Positions 30,473-40,678 of a stretch of DNA of 64,000 bases are shown here, in pieces. The notes beneath the pieces are model-generated. The model saw nothing but the letters and a program-made list of their open reading frames with translations, was not told the DNA's origin and made no database searches. The DNA is taken from NCBI RefSeq assembly GCF_001722335.1, contig NZ_MIHA01000014.1:1-64000 (forward strand), written 5' to 3'. Positions within the stretch are counted from its first letter, which is position 1. Each line of letters opens with the position of its first letter. The translations under genes were made by a program, and so were the position numbers. This DNA is from Mycolicibacterium flavescens. GTDB lineage: Bacteria; Actinomycetota; Actinomycetes; Mycobacteriales; Mycobacteriaceae.

Positions 30473-31804
30473 TCAAACCCGGCGTCGCACCGTGATCTTG
30501 CCGCCGGCTTTCGGGGTGAACGCGATGCCGCGGAAGTGGACCTTCTCGTCGGGTGCGTTGTCGGTCTCAATCGTGAAGTGCGCCAGCACGGTTCGTAGGA
30601 CGACGTCCATCTCGACGTTGGCGAACGCTGCGCCGATGCAGCGGCGGGTGCCGCCGCCGAACGGAATCCACGCGGTGGGCGTGCGGGTGCCGAGGAACCG
30701 CTCGGGGTCGAAGCGCTGCGGGTCGGGGAAGACGTCGGCGTTGGCGTGCACGTTGGCGATCGCGATCATCACCGTGTAGCCGTGCGGGATCCGCCACGGG
30801 CCCAGATCGAAGTGCGGCGCCAGCACGTGGCGGCCGGAGAAGTCGATGACCGTCCGGTGGCGCTGCACCTCCTGCAGAAACGCCTGCCGGTACTCGTTGG
30901 TCTCGCCGCGGTCGTTCTCCCCGACCAGCCGCGCCAGCACCTCGGGGTGGCGTCGCAACCGCTCGAACACCCAGGCCAGCGTCGACGCGGTGGTCTCATG
31001 ACCCGCGCCCAGCAGGGTCAGCAGCTCGTCGGAGACGTCCTGGCGCGACATCGGCGTGCCGTCTTCGTAGGTGCTGCGCAGCAGCAGCGACAGGATGTCG
31101 GTGCGCTCCTCGAACCGCGGGTCGGCCTCGGCCTGGTCGATCAGCGTGAACACCGTGCGGTCGAAGTTGCGGCGGAACGACTGCAGCCGGCCCCACGGGC
31201 TGTAGCGGCCGGTCGAGAACGACGGTTCGGGCAGGGTGGCCATCCGCGATCCGAGCTTGGCCCAGGGCGGGATGATCTCGCGCAGGTAGTCGAGTTCGGC
31301 TCCGTCCGCGCCGAACACGGTGCGCAGGATGACGTTGAGCGTGACCCGGTTCATCGGTTCGAGCGTGGCGAACTCGGTGTGCTCGGGCCACGACGCCGTC
31401 TCGCGCAGCGTCTCCTCCTCGATCACCTTCTCGTAGTTCTTGATGCTCTGCCCGTGGAACGGCGGCGCCAGCAGCTTGCGGCGCTTGCGGTGTTCCGAGC
31501 CGTCGAGCGCGAACACCGAACCGGGCCCGAAGATTCGGCTGAGGTTGGGCTGCACGTTGATCAGGTCGTCGGTGCTGGCCAAAAACACCTGCCGCGCCAA
31601 CGCCGGGTCGGCGACGACGACGCTGCGCCCGAAGAACGGCACGTTGATCGCGAACACCGACCCGTAGCGCTTGATCGCGTTGCGCAGGTACCAGCGGCGG
31701 AAGCCCGCCATCAGCACCATCTGCACCGGTCGGGGCAGCGGCACGGCGGGCGGCGGCCCGCCCGGCGTGACGGTCTCCGGTGTCGTGACGGCTGCGTTGG
31801 TCAT
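30473..31804 (-). CDS. cyp138: Cytochrome P450, CYP138-like (copy 1)
   Basis: A 443-residue P450. Seen: the I-helix AGHETTASTLAW, heme-ligand loop FGGGTRRCIGAAFA, and PERF/ PDPQRFDPERF upstream of it. It is soluble, without an N-terminal anchor. Position next to msrA and a TetR gene matches Rv0136 (cyp138). A second, clearly paralogous P450 gene lies immediately upstream with a 4-base overlap. The substrate is unknown; the redox partner is not encoded nearby. Confidence 0.9.
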   Translation of the reverse strand: MTNAAVTTPETVTPGGPPPAVPLPRPVQMVLMAGFRRWYLRNAIKRYGSVFAINVPFFGRSVVVADPALARQVFLASTDDLINVQPNLSRIFGPGSVFALDGSEHRKRRKLLAPPFHGQSIKNYEKVIEEETLRETASWPEHTEFATLEPMNRVTLNVILRTVFGADGAELDYLREIIPPWAKLGSRMATLPEPSFSTGRYSPWGRLQSFRRNFDRTVFTLIDQAEADPRFEERTDILSLLLRSTYEDGTPMSRQDVSDELLTLLGAGHETTASTLAWVFERLRRHPEVLARLVGENDRGETNEYRQAFLQEVQRHRTVIDFSGRHVLAPHFDLGPWRIPHGYTVMIAIANVHANADVFPDPQRFDPERFLGTRTPTAWIPFGGGTRRCIGAAFANVEMDVVLRTVLAHFTIETDNAPDEKVHFRGIAFTPKAGGKITVRRRV

Positions 31805-33171
31805 CGGCCCTCCTCTGTCAGCGGGGTACCGCGGCGGTGCACGACAATGCGACCGCCGTCCTTCGGGGTGTAGGCCACCCCGCGGGAGTGCACCTTTTCA
31901 CCGGGTGCACTGGTGGTTTCGATCTCGAAGTGACGCAACACTGTTCGTAACACCACGTCCATCTCGACGTTGGCGAACACCGCGCCGACGCAGCGCCGGG
32001 TGCCGCCGCCGAACGGGATGAACGCGAAGGTCGACGGCCTGGTCCCGAGGTGGCGCTGCGGGTCGAAGCGGTCCGGGTCGGCGAAGTCGTCGGCCCGGTC
32101 GTGCATCAGCGAGATGCTGGCCAGTATCGAATAGCCTCGCGGGACAACCCATTCGCCGAGCTCCACGGTCGGTGCGTAGACGTGCCGGCCGGCGAAGTCG
32201 ATGACCGTGCGGGCGCGCTGGACCTCGGCGAGCACGGCCTGCCGGTAGTCGCCGTCGTCGGTCGCGGCCTCCTCGACGAGCCGCTTCAGCACCTCGGGGT
32301 GCCGGGTGATGCGCTCGAACGCCCACGCCAGCGTCGAGGCGGTGGTCTCGTGGCCGGCGGCAAGCAGAGTCAGCAGCTCGTCACCGATGTCGTTGCGCGA
32401 CATGGCCGATCCGTCTTCGTAGGTGCTGCGTAACAGCAGCGCCAGCACGTCGTCGCGGGCATCGAGATTCGGATCTGCGGCCACCCGGTCGATCAGCCTG
32501 TCGATGACGGCGTCGTAGCGCTTGCGGTACTCGGCCAGCCTGCCCCACGGGCTGAACCGGCCGTAGGTGCGCGACGGCGCCGGCAGCGAGGCGACCCGCG
32601 ACCCCAGCGTCACCCAAGGCGGGATGATGCGGCGCAGCTCGTCGAGCTGTTCACCGTCGGCGCCGAACACCGCGCGCAGGATCGCGTTGAGCGTGATCCT
32701 CATCATCGGTTCGAGGGTGGCGAACGCCTGACCCTGCGGCCAGTCCGCGACCTCGCGCAGCGTCTCCTCTTCGAAGATCTTCTCGTAGTTCTTGATGCTG
32801 CGGCCGTGGAAGGGCGGGGTGAGCAGGCGGCGACGACGCCGGTGCTCGGTTCCATCGAGCGCGAACACCGACCCGGGGCCCAGTACCCGCGACAGGTTCG
32901 GCTGGATGTTGCCGACGTCGTCGGTGTTGGCCATGAACAGTTGCTTGGCCAGTTGCGGTTCGCCGAGCACGACGGTGGGACCGAAGACCGGCAGGTTCAG
33001 CGTGAACGCCGACCCGTATCGGCGCGCGAACAGGGCGACCGTCCGGCGGCGTGAGATCGAGAATGCCAGCGCCAGAAGTGGTTTCGGTATCGGCGGGCGG
33101 GGCGGCAGCCGCACCGCGCGCGGCGGCGCGATTTCCTCGATGGGCGATTCGGCGGTGACGGATTCGCTCAT
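31801..33171 (-). CDS. Cytochrome P450, CYP138-like (copy 2)
   Basis: A 456-residue P450 closely similar to the next gene: shared blocks such as FGPGSVFALDG and FHGRSIKNYEKI against FHGQSIKNYEKV show tandem duplication. Heme loop FGGGTRRCVGAVFA and I-helix AGHETTASTLAW are intact. It is first in the two-P450 operon and is divergent from a TetR gene across a GGTACC-rich region. The ATG at 33171 (MSESVTAES) is preferred; the frame upstream overlaps the promoter. Confidence 0.9.
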   Translation of the reverse strand: MSESVTAESPIEEIAPPRAVRLPPRPPIPKPLLALAFSISRRRTVALFARRYGSAFTLNLPVFGPTVVLGEPQLAKQLFMANTDDVGNIQPNLSRVLGPGSVFALDGTEHRRRRRLLTPPFHGRSIKNYEKIFEEETLREVADWPQGQAFATLEPMMRITLNAILRAVFGADGEQLDELRRIIPPWVTLGSRVASLPAPSRTYGRFSPWGRLAEYRKRYDAVIDRLIDRVAADPNLDARDDVLALLLRSTYEDGSAMSRNDIGDELLTLLAAGHETTASTLAWAFERITRHPEVLKRLVEEAATDDGDYRQAVLAEVQRARTVIDFAGRHVYAPTVELGEWVVPRGYSILASISLMHDRADDFADPDRFDPQRHLGTRPSTFAFIPFGGGTRRCVGAVFANVEMDVVLRTVLRHFEIETTSAPGEKVHSRGVAYTPKDGGRIVVHRRGTPLTEEGR

Positions 33172-33187
33172 GACGCTCCCAGGCTCT

Positions 33188-33236
33188 GGTACTACGATGT
33201 ACCGCAGGTTCGTGTAGTACGGTACCGGTTGGTACC
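33188..33236. promoter_or_regulatory. GGTACC-rich operator region between P450s and TetR
   Basis: GGTAC-N6-GTACC (33188-33203), then GGTACC at 33221-33226 and again at 33231-33236. The cluster of inverted and direct repeats fills the gap between divergent genes and is a good candidate for TetR binding. Confidence 0.55.
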
Positions 33237-33266
33237 AGCGGCCGCAAGGGTCTATCGGGAGGCGCA

Positions 33267-33872
33267 ATGAGCACAGCACTGGACAACGGTGCGCGCGCCG
33301 CCGCCGACCACCCGTTCCGGGACCGCCTCCTCGACGGGCTGGCCTCCTCGATCAACGAACGCGGCTACCGCGACACCACCGTCGCCGACATCGTGCGCGA
33401 CGCCCGCACCTCCAAGCGCACGTTCTACGAGCAGTTCGCAAGCAAAGAGGAATGCCTGATCGAACTGCTGCGCCGCAACAACGACAACCTGATCGCCAGC
33501 ATCGTCGCGGCCGTCGACCCCGAAACCGACTGGCGCGCACAGGTCCGCCAGGCCGTCACCGCCTACGTCGACTACATCTCCGCGCGCCAGGCGATCACGC
33601 TGACCTGGATCCGCGAGGCACCCGCGCTCGGCGCGGTGGCCCACCCGCTGCACCGCACCGCGATGGAGCACCTGACCGACATGCTGGTTGAGCTGACCGC
33701 CAACCCCGGCTTCCGGCGCGCCGGCCTGGCGCCGGTCTCTCGCCCGCTGGCCCTGATCATCCTGGGCGGACTGCGCGAACTGACCGCGCTGCTCGTCGAG
33801 GACGGTCATGATCTGCGGGGCATCATCGAACCGGCGATCACCGCATCCGAGGCAGTCCTCGGCGGACGCTGA
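33267..33872 (+). CDS. TetR regulator of the P450 pair (Rv0135c-like)
   Basis: A 201-residue TetR protein, HTH in residues ~17-65 (INERGYRDTTVADIVRDARTSKRTFYEQFASKEE). GGGAGG precedes the ATG. The divergent arrangement with cyp138 copies matches Rv0135c-Rv0136, so it most likely represses the P450 operon and itself. The stop is 1 base from the convergent TetR gene. Confidence 0.88.
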   Translation: MSTALDNGARAAADHPFRDRLLDGLASSINERGYRDTTVADIVRDARTSKRTFYEQFASKEECLIELLRRNNDNLIASIVAAVDPETDWRAQVRQAVTAYVDYISARQAITLTWIREAPALGAVAHPLHRTAMEHLTDMLVELTANPGFRRAGLAPVSRPLALIILGGLRELTALLVEDGHDLRGIIEPAITASEAVLGGR

Positions 33873-33873
33873 G

Positions 33874-35164
<1,291 letters not shown>

Positions 35165-35166
35165 CG

Positions 35167-36237
35167 CTACCGGTCGCTGGTGGCGCACTCGCAGTCGTAG
35201 GAACCTTCGAGACCGCGCGGCAGGTCGACGCCGCGGAAGATGCCGCTCGCCGGCGTCGTGCGCGACAGTGCGTCGGCGGCCAGGATCATCGCGGCGCCGG
35301 TCCACGTCGTGCGTTCCTCGGGCCACCGCTTGCCGTCGGCGAACACCAGGCCGGTCCAGTACGACCCGTCGTCCTCACGCAGGTGGTGCATGGCAGTGAA
35401 CTGTTCGCGGGCCCGCACCGAGTCGCCGACCGCGTCCAAAGCCAGGACCAGTTCACAGGTTTCGGCACCGGTCACCCAGGGCCGGTCATCCACGCAGCGG
35501 ATGCCCAGACCGGGTACGACGAAGTCGTCCCACCGCTCGTCGATGCGAGCCCTGGCCGCCGCGCCGCGTATCGCACCGCCCAGGACGGGGTAGTACCACT
35601 CCATCGACCACCGGTCCTTGACCGTGAACGCCTCGGGGTGGTGCGCGATCGCGTGTCCGAGCCGACCGACCGCGACCTCCCACTCGGGTTGGGGGTCGTC
35701 GAAGTAGTCGGCCAGCGCCAGCGCGCAGCGGATGCTGTGGTAGATGCTCGCACAGCCGGTCATCAGCGCCTCGGGTTCGAGCCCGGAAGCGCTGCGTGCC
35801 CACGCGATTTCGCCCCCGCTGAGCTGCATGTCCAGCACGAAGTCGACGGCCTTGGTGACCACCGGCCACATCGTCTCGGCGAAGCGCCGGTCACCGGTCA
35901 CCAGCACGTGGTGCCAGACGCCGGTGGCGATGTACGCGCAGAAGTTGCTGTCGCTGTTGGCGTCCTCGATCACGCCGTTGCGAAACTGGATGGGCCATGA
36001 CCCGTCGGGACGCTGGGTCCTGCGTGACCACTCGAAGGCCGCGCGGGCCGGTTCGAGCAGGCCGGCCGCGGTGAGCGCCATCGCGTTCTCGACGTGGTCC
36101 CACGGGTCGGTGTGCCCGCCGTCGAACCACGGGAGCGCGCCGGTGGACTCCTGGGTCGCCGCGATGGACTGCGCGGTCTGCCGACACTGCGCAGGCGTCA
36201 GTACGCCCGGGACGCCGGGGATCTCAGAGGTCAGCAC
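35167..36237 (-). CDS. Prenyltransferase/terpenoid-cyclase-like (alpha/alpha) toroid protein
   Basis: A 356-residue, mostly helical protein with recurrent Gly/Trp-rich turns, such as RTQRPDGSWPIQ and LREDDGSYWTG, of the kind seen in prenyltransferase/squalene-cyclase repeats and six-hairpin glycosidases. No DxDD cyclase motif or zinc site is evident, so enzyme type is open. A His-rich CECATSDR tail with two cysteines ends the protein. It is third in an operon with a methyltransferase and a GT4 glycosyltransferase; its GTG start overlaps the preceding gene by 14 bases. Confidence 0.65.
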   Translation of the reverse strand: MLTSEIPGVPGVLTPAQCRQTAQSIAATQESTGALPWFDGGHTDPWDHVENAMALTAAGLLEPARAAFEWSRRTQRPDGSWPIQFRNGVIEDANSDSNFCAYIATGVWHHVLVTGDRRFAETMWPVVTKAVDFVLDMQLSGGEIAWARSASGLEPEALMTGCASIYHSIRCALALADYFDDPQPEWEVAVGRLGHAIAHHPEAFTVKDRWSMEWYYPVLGGAIRGAAARARIDERWDDFVVPGLGIRCVDDRPWVTGAETCELVLALDAVGDSVRAREQFTAMHHLREDDGSYWTGLVFADGKRWPEERTTWTGAAMILAADALSRTTPASGIFRGVDLPRGLEGSYDCECATSDR

Positions 36238-36955
36238 CGTCGGCCACCGGCTTCTCGAAATACAGCGCGACGCTCTTGCCGATCAACGGGTTCAGCAGTG
36301 ACTCGGCCGTCCGCGTCAACCACGGCCGACTCATCATGTCCCACACCAGCATCCGGTGATAGGCCTTGACCGCGACGTGGTCGGGGTTCTCGGTGCCGAC
36401 CGCGCATTTGAGCCACCAGTACGGCGAGTGCAGGGCGTGCGCGTGGTCGACGTGCGTCAGCCGCAGACCGTGTGCGAGGACTTTGTCGCGCAGTCGGTCG
36501 GCGTGGTAGATCCGGACGTGGCCGCCCTCGTTGGCGTGGTACTCGTCGGACAGCACCCAGCAGATCTTCTCCGGCAGCCAGCGCGGCACGGTGATCGCCA
36601 GCGCCCCACCGGGTTTGAGTATCCGCACCAGTTCGGCGATCGCCTCGTCGTCCTGCGGCACGTGCTCGAGGATCTCCGAGGCGATGACGCAGTCGAACGT
36701 CCCGTCGTCGTACGGCAGCGCGAGCGCGTCACCCTTGACGGTCTCGGCCCTGGCCGACAGCGGGGCTTCGCCCTCGGCGCGCATGGCGGTCAGGATCTCG
36801 TCGACGTCGTTGAGGTCCGAGGCGTTCTGGTCGAAGGCGATCACGTCGGCGCCGCGGCGGTAGGCCTCGAAGCTGTGCCGGCCCGCGCCGCAGCCCACAT
36901 CGATCACCTTGGTGCCCGCGCCGACACCGAGCCGGTCGAAGTCGACGGTCAGCAT
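36224..36955 (-). CDS. Class I SAM-dependent methyltransferase
   Basis: A 243-residue methyltransferase, Methyltransf_11-like. Motif I is KVIDVGCGAGRHSFEAYRRG, motif II region DVIAFDQNASDL, motif IV DGTFDCVIASEILEHVPQDD, motif V LKPGGALAITVPRWLPE. Later residues (SPYWWLKCAVG) may contact a membrane. The ATG at 36955 overlaps the glycosyltransferase stop by 7 bases and its stop overlaps the prenyltransferase-like start. The acceptor molecule is unknown, probably a lipid or glycan. Confidence 0.85.
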   Translation of the reverse strand: MLTVDFDRLGVGAGTKVIDVGCGAGRHSFEAYRRGADVIAFDQNASDLNDVDEILTAMRAEGEAPLSARAETVKGDALALPYDDGTFDCVIASEILEHVPQDDEAIAELVRILKPGGALAITVPRWLPEKICWVLSDEYHANEGGHVRIYHADRLRDKVLAHGLRLTHVDHAHALHSPYWWLKCAVGTENPDHVAVKAYHRMLVWDMMSRPWLTRTAESLLNPLIGKSVALYFEKPVADGADL

Positions 36956-38184
36956 GCGCCCACCCGCTGACGAGCCCGCTCGTAGACCGCAACCGTCTGC
37001 GCGGCAACCGATTCCCAACTGAACACCTCGAGCGCGCGCTTACGCCCGTTCGCGCCGAGCCGGGCCAGTTCGCGTGGGGAGTCGAGCAGTTCGCCGAGCA
37101 CCGAGGTCAATTCGTCGACGTCGGCGGGCCGGACCAAGCGCGCGCACTCGCCGTCGGGGCCGACGACCTCGGGCAGTGCGCCCGCGCGGCTCGCGACGAT
37201 CGGGGTGCCGCTGGCCATCGCCTCCACCGCCGGAAGCGAAAAGCCCTCGTAAAGCGAAGGGATACAGGCGACTTCGGCGGAGGCCAGCAGATCGGCCAGT
37301 TCCTGGTCGGTCAGCCCGCTGGAGCTGTGCACGATGTCGGAGATGCCCAGTTCGGCGATCAGCTTCTCGGTCGGCCCGTTGGGTTCGAGCTTGGCGACGA
37401 GCTGCAGTTCCAGGTCCCGCTCGACACGCAACCGGGCGACCGCGTGCAGCAGGTGGCTGACGCCCTTGAGCGGGACGTCGGCGCTGGCGATCGCGATGAT
37501 GCGGTTGCGCACGCGTTCGGCGGCCGGTTTGAAGGCCGCGGTGTCGACGCCCAGCGGCACCACGTGCAGTTGGCTCGGCGCGACGCCGAAGTCCTCGGAG
37601 ATGTCGGCCGCCGATGTCGAGGAGACCGTGAGCAGTTCGGGGATCTCGCAGGCGACCTGCTTCTGCATCTCGGCGAAGCCGTACCAGCGGCGCACCAGCG
37701 GCTTGCGCCACCAGGGTGCGGCGGCGACGTCGACCACCTTGTCGCGGGTGATCGGGTGGTGCACGGTGGCGACCAGGGGCAGTCCGAGCGCGGCGATGCG
37801 GCGCAGCCCAGTGCCCAGGCACTGGTTGTCGTGCACGACGTCGAACTCGTCGCGGCGTTCGGCCAGCAGGCGGGCGGCGCGCAGGCTGAAGGTGCGCGGC
37901 TCGGGGAAGCCCGCGGTCCAGGTGGTCAGCAGTTCGAGGGCGTCGATGGAGGTCTTGATCTCATTCGGCCACGGGATGCGGAAGGGGTCCGGTTCCCGGT
38001 ACAGGTCCAGGCTCGGCACCTTCGTCAGCCGCACGCGCGGGTCGAGGCCGTCGGGGTAGGGCTGGCCGGAGAACACCTCGACGTCGTGGCCCAGCTCGAC
38101 GAGTCCGCGGCTGAGGTAGCGGACGTAGACCCCCTGCCCGCCGCAGTGGGTCTTGCTTCGATACGACAACAAGGCGATGCGCAT
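36949..38184 (-). CDS. GT4-family glycosyltransferase
   Basis: A 411-residue GT-B-fold glycosyltransferase. The N-terminal domain begins MRIALLSYRSKTHCGGQGVYVRYLSRGL. The donor-binding site carries the E-x7-E signature in YEGFSLPAVEAMASGTPIVAS. It is cytoplasmic or membrane-associated, uses a nucleotide-sugar donor and is first in a coupled three-gene operon. A promoter with a palindromic operator lies 80-120 bp upstream. Acceptor not known. Confidence 0.88.
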   Translation of the reverse strand: MRIALLSYRSKTHCGGQGVYVRYLSRGLVELGHDVEVFSGQPYPDGLDPRVRLTKVPSLDLYREPDPFRIPWPNEIKTSIDALELLTTWTAGFPEPRTFSLRAARLLAERRDEFDVVHDNQCLGTGLRRIAALGLPLVATVHHPITRDKVVDVAAAPWWRKPLVRRWYGFAEMQKQVACEIPELLTVSSTSAADISEDFGVAPSQLHVVPLGVDTAAFKPAAERVRNRIIAIASADVPLKGVSHLLHAVARLRVERDLELQLVAKLEPNGPTEKLIAELGISDIVHSSSGLTDQELADLLASAEVACIPSLYEGFSLPAVEAMASGTPIVASRAGALPEVVGPDGECARLVRPADVDELTSVLGELLDSPRELARLGANGRKRALEVFSWESVAAQTVAVYERARQRVGAC

Positions 38185-38260
38185 GTTCAGCTCACGACGG
38201 TGTGCAGATATCCAGGGCCGCTGAGCTGGACAAACGGTGTCACGCAGAAACTCCGAACCT

Positions 38261-38306
38261 TCTGGACATGTGTCCAGACTATAGTTTGACGTGCTATCGG
38301 ACGCAA
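38261..38306 (-). promoter_or_regulatory. Promoter of the glycosyltransferase operon with TetR operator, site 2
   Basis: On the minus strand: -35-like TTGCGT (38306-38301), 17-bp spacer, -10 TATAGT (38283-38278), then TCTGGACATGTGTCCAGA (38278-38261), a palindrome with 8-bp arms over the expected transcription start. Its core is identical to the box over the TetR gene start at 34437. Confidence 0.78.
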
Positions 38307-38364
38307 CGCGGCCGTGCTGCTCTGACTATCACACAGTCGTCGTCGCCGCCTCGTCCCGGCCCGG

Positions 38365-38835
38365 TCATCGCGCCTGATCTTGAGGCGGCGGGAATCCGCC
38401 GGTGGCGACCGGACCCCAGCGCCGCGGACTGACCCGGATCAGGCACTTGCCCTGATCGGTCATCGCCTGGCGGTATTCCGCCCAGTCGGGGTGCTCGCCG
38501 GCGATCGCCCGGTAGTAGTCCACGAGCGGTTCGACCGCGTCGGGCAGGCCGATGACCTCGGCGTCGCCGTCGACCTGGACGTACGGGCCGTTGAACTCGT
38601 CGGAGAGCACGACGACGCTGGCCCGGCCGGCGCGCCGCACGTTGGCCGATTTGGCGCGCTGCGGATAACTCGCGATCACGATGCGGCCTGCGCCGTCGAC
38701 ACCGCCGGACACCGGTGAACTCTGCAGCGACCCGTCGGCGCGGAAGGTGGTCAGCACCATGCGGTGCCGGGGGCGGACGAACTCGAGGAGTCCGGCCAGG
38801 TCGACGGTCTCGGCGGTCGCGTAGGTGCGGGCCAT
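38365..38835 (-). CDS. PPOX-class F420-dependent flavin-fold protein
   Basis: A 156-residue split-barrel protein of the pyridoxamine-oxidase-like class (RHRMVLTTFRADGSLQSSPVSGGVDGAGRIVIASYPQRAKSANVRR pattern). Related mycobacterial proteins (Rv1155, Rv2074) bind F420 or heme-breakdown products. The frame continues far upstream, but the protein clearly begins at the ATG at 38835 (MARTYATAE). It stands alone. Confidence 0.83.
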   Translation of the reverse strand: MARTYATAETVDLAGLLEFVRPRHRMVLTTFRADGSLQSSPVSGGVDGAGRIVIASYPQRAKSANVRRAGRASVVVLSDEFNGPYVQVDGDAEVIGLPDAVEPLVDYYRAIAGEHPDWAEYRQAMTDQGKCLIRVSPRRWGPVATGGFPPPQDQAR

Positions 38836-39316
38836 ACCGTCGACCCTAATCAGCGCGGCGGGACACCACCCTCGCCCGCACGCCCAGCAAGCACCTTTCG
38901 AGTTGCTCCGCGCTGACGTCCTGCTGCCCGCGGGGCGGCCCGGCCGGCGCGGCCCGTCGTCGCTGTACGCGCCGTCGGCGGTCGCAGCGCGACGACCCGT
39001 GATCCGCCGCCGAGCTGCCGGTCCACCGAGAAGCCCGGGACACCTGGGCTCAGCCCGGTCTCGCGGTCGGCACGCGATCCGGCGGCTGCCCGGCACCCCA
39101 CTCCATGGGGCTTCAGCTGCACCGATCCCGGGTTTCGCGGATGGGGGAAGGCGCGGGTGCCGAAGAATGCGGAACTGCTGCCCCCGAGAGCCGCTTAAGA
39201 TTGGCTGCGTGCATTCGGCCGATCGGCTTGACGTGAGACTTTGCCGCCCCAACCGCGTACCTAAGAGTTTGCTGTGTATCGTCCAGCACACTCGCGCGCC
39301 GGGGGGTGCGTGACGC
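38836..39316. other. 480-bp region without a credible gene, upstream of mycP1
   Basis: Both strands contain open frames here, but their translations are Arg/Pro/Ala-rich in the manner of GC-rich shadows and are not accepted as genes. The last ~150 bp must hold the mycP1 promoter; the sequence GGGGGG just before the GTG start can act as ribosome-binding site. No other part of an ESX locus is present here. Confidence 0.55.
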
Positions 39317-40678
39317 GTGCGGCGTATCGGTGTGCTGTTGGCGGCGGTCCTGCTGGCCTTGGTGTCGGCCCCGCCCGCCGTGGCGATCGAGCCCCCGACC
39401 ATCGACCCGGGCGCCGTTCCGCCCGACGAGACCGGGCCCGACCAGCCGATGGAGCTGCGCCGTGCGTGCTCGTCACCGCACGTGTTCCCGAACTCGAACT
39501 TCGCCGACCGTCCGTGGGCCAATGACTATCTGCGGATCAGCGAGGCGCAGAAGTTCGCCAACGGCGCCGGGATCACCGTCGCGGTGATCGACACCGGGGT
39601 CAACGGCTCGCCGCGGGTCCCGGCCGAACCGGGCGGCGACTTCGTCGACCAGGCCGGCAACGGCATGTCCGACTGCGACGCCCACGGCACGCTGACCGCG
39701 TCGATCATCGCGGGCCGGCCCTCCCCGACCGACGGTTTCGTCGGGGTCGCACCGGCCGCGCGCATCCTTTCGCTGCGCCAGACGTCCTCGGCGTTCCAGC
39801 CGGTCGGGTCGCGCCCGGACCCCAACGACCCGAACACCACGGTGACCGCGGGATCGCTGCGCAGCCTGGCGCGCGCCGTCGTGCACGCCGCCAACCTCGG
39901 CGCGCAGGTCATCAACATCAGCGAGGCCGCCTGCTACAAGGTGACCCGCCCGATCGACGAGACCGGTCTGGGCGCCGCGATCAACTACGCGGTGCACGTC
40001 AAAGGCTCGGTGATCATCATCGCCGCGGGAAACACCGGCCAGGACTGCACGCAGAACCCGCCGCCGGACCCGGCGGTGCCGTCGGATCCGCGCGGCTGGC
40101 GCGAGGTGCAGACAATCGTCAGCCCGGCCTGGTACTCGCCGCTGGTGCTGACCGTCGGCGGCATCGCCCAGAACGGCCAGCCCAGCACGTTCTCGATGGC
40201 GGGTCCGTGGGTCGACGCGGCGGCGCCCGCCGAGAACCTGGTGGCCCTCGGCTACGACGGCAACCCGGTCAACGCCCTGCAGGGCCAGGACGGACTGATC
40301 CCGATCAGCGGCACGTCGTTCGCCGCGGCGTACGTGTCCGGGTTGGCCGCGCTGGTCAAGCAGCGGTTCCCGACACTGACCCCCGCGCAGGTGATCAACC
40401 GGATCACCGCCACCGCACGGCATCCCGGCGGCGGCGTCGACAACTACGTCGGCGCCGGCGTCGTCGACCCGGTGGCAGCGCTGACGTGGGATGTGCCCGC
40501 CGGCCCCGAGCGCGCGCCCTACAAGGTCAAGGAGATCCCGCCGCCCGTGCACATCCCGCCGCCGGACCGCGGGCCGATCACCGCCGTGGTGATCGCCGGT
40601 TCGGTGCTGGCGGTGGTGCTGGGCCTGGGCGCCCTGACCCGACGCGCCCTGACCCGACGTCCCCAGGGGCGCCGATGA
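39317..40678 (+). CDS. mycP1: Mycosin-1, type VII secretion subtilisin-like protease
   Basis: A 453-residue membrane-anchored serine protease of the ESX-1 type VII secretion system. Signal peptide at residues 1-23; catalytic triad visible in VAVIDTGVNG (Asp), DCDAHGTLTASII (His) and ISGTSFAAAYVSG (Ser); oxyanion Asn in IIAAGNTG. A Pro-rich linker and a C-terminal transmembrane helix (VVIAGSVLAVVLGLGAL) end it. It sits in the periplasm, caps the ESX membrane pore and can process EspB. GTG start; the stop overlaps eccE1 by 4 bases. Corresponds to Rv3883c. Confidence 0.93.
   Translation: MRRIGVLLAAVLLALVSAPPAVAIEPPTIDPGAVPPDETGPDQPMELRRACSSPHVFPNSNFADRPWANDYLRISEAQKFANGAGITVAVIDTGVNGSPRVPAEPGGDFVDQAGNGMSDCDAHGTLTASIIAGRPSPTDGFVGVAPAARILSLRQTSSAFQPVGSRPDPNDPNTTVTAGSLRSLARAVVHAANLGAQVINISEAACYKVTRPIDETGLGAAINYAVHVKGSVIIIAAGNTGQDCTQNPPPDPAVPSDPRGWREVQTIVSPAWYSPLVLTVGGIAQNGQPSTFSMAGPWVDAAAPAENLVALGYDGNPVNALQGQDGLIPISGTSFAAAYVSGLAALVKQRFPTLTPAQVINRITATARHPGGGVDNYVGAGVVDPVAALTWDVPAGPERAPYKVKEIPPPVHIPPPDRGPITAVVIAGSVLAVVLGLGALTRRALTRRPQGRR

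Noticed and set aside
38825..39313. Plus-strand ORF of 162 codons upstream of mycP1
   Set aside because: Arg/Pro/Ala-rich translation, no motif, no ribosome-binding site and it overlaps the start of the PPOX gene.
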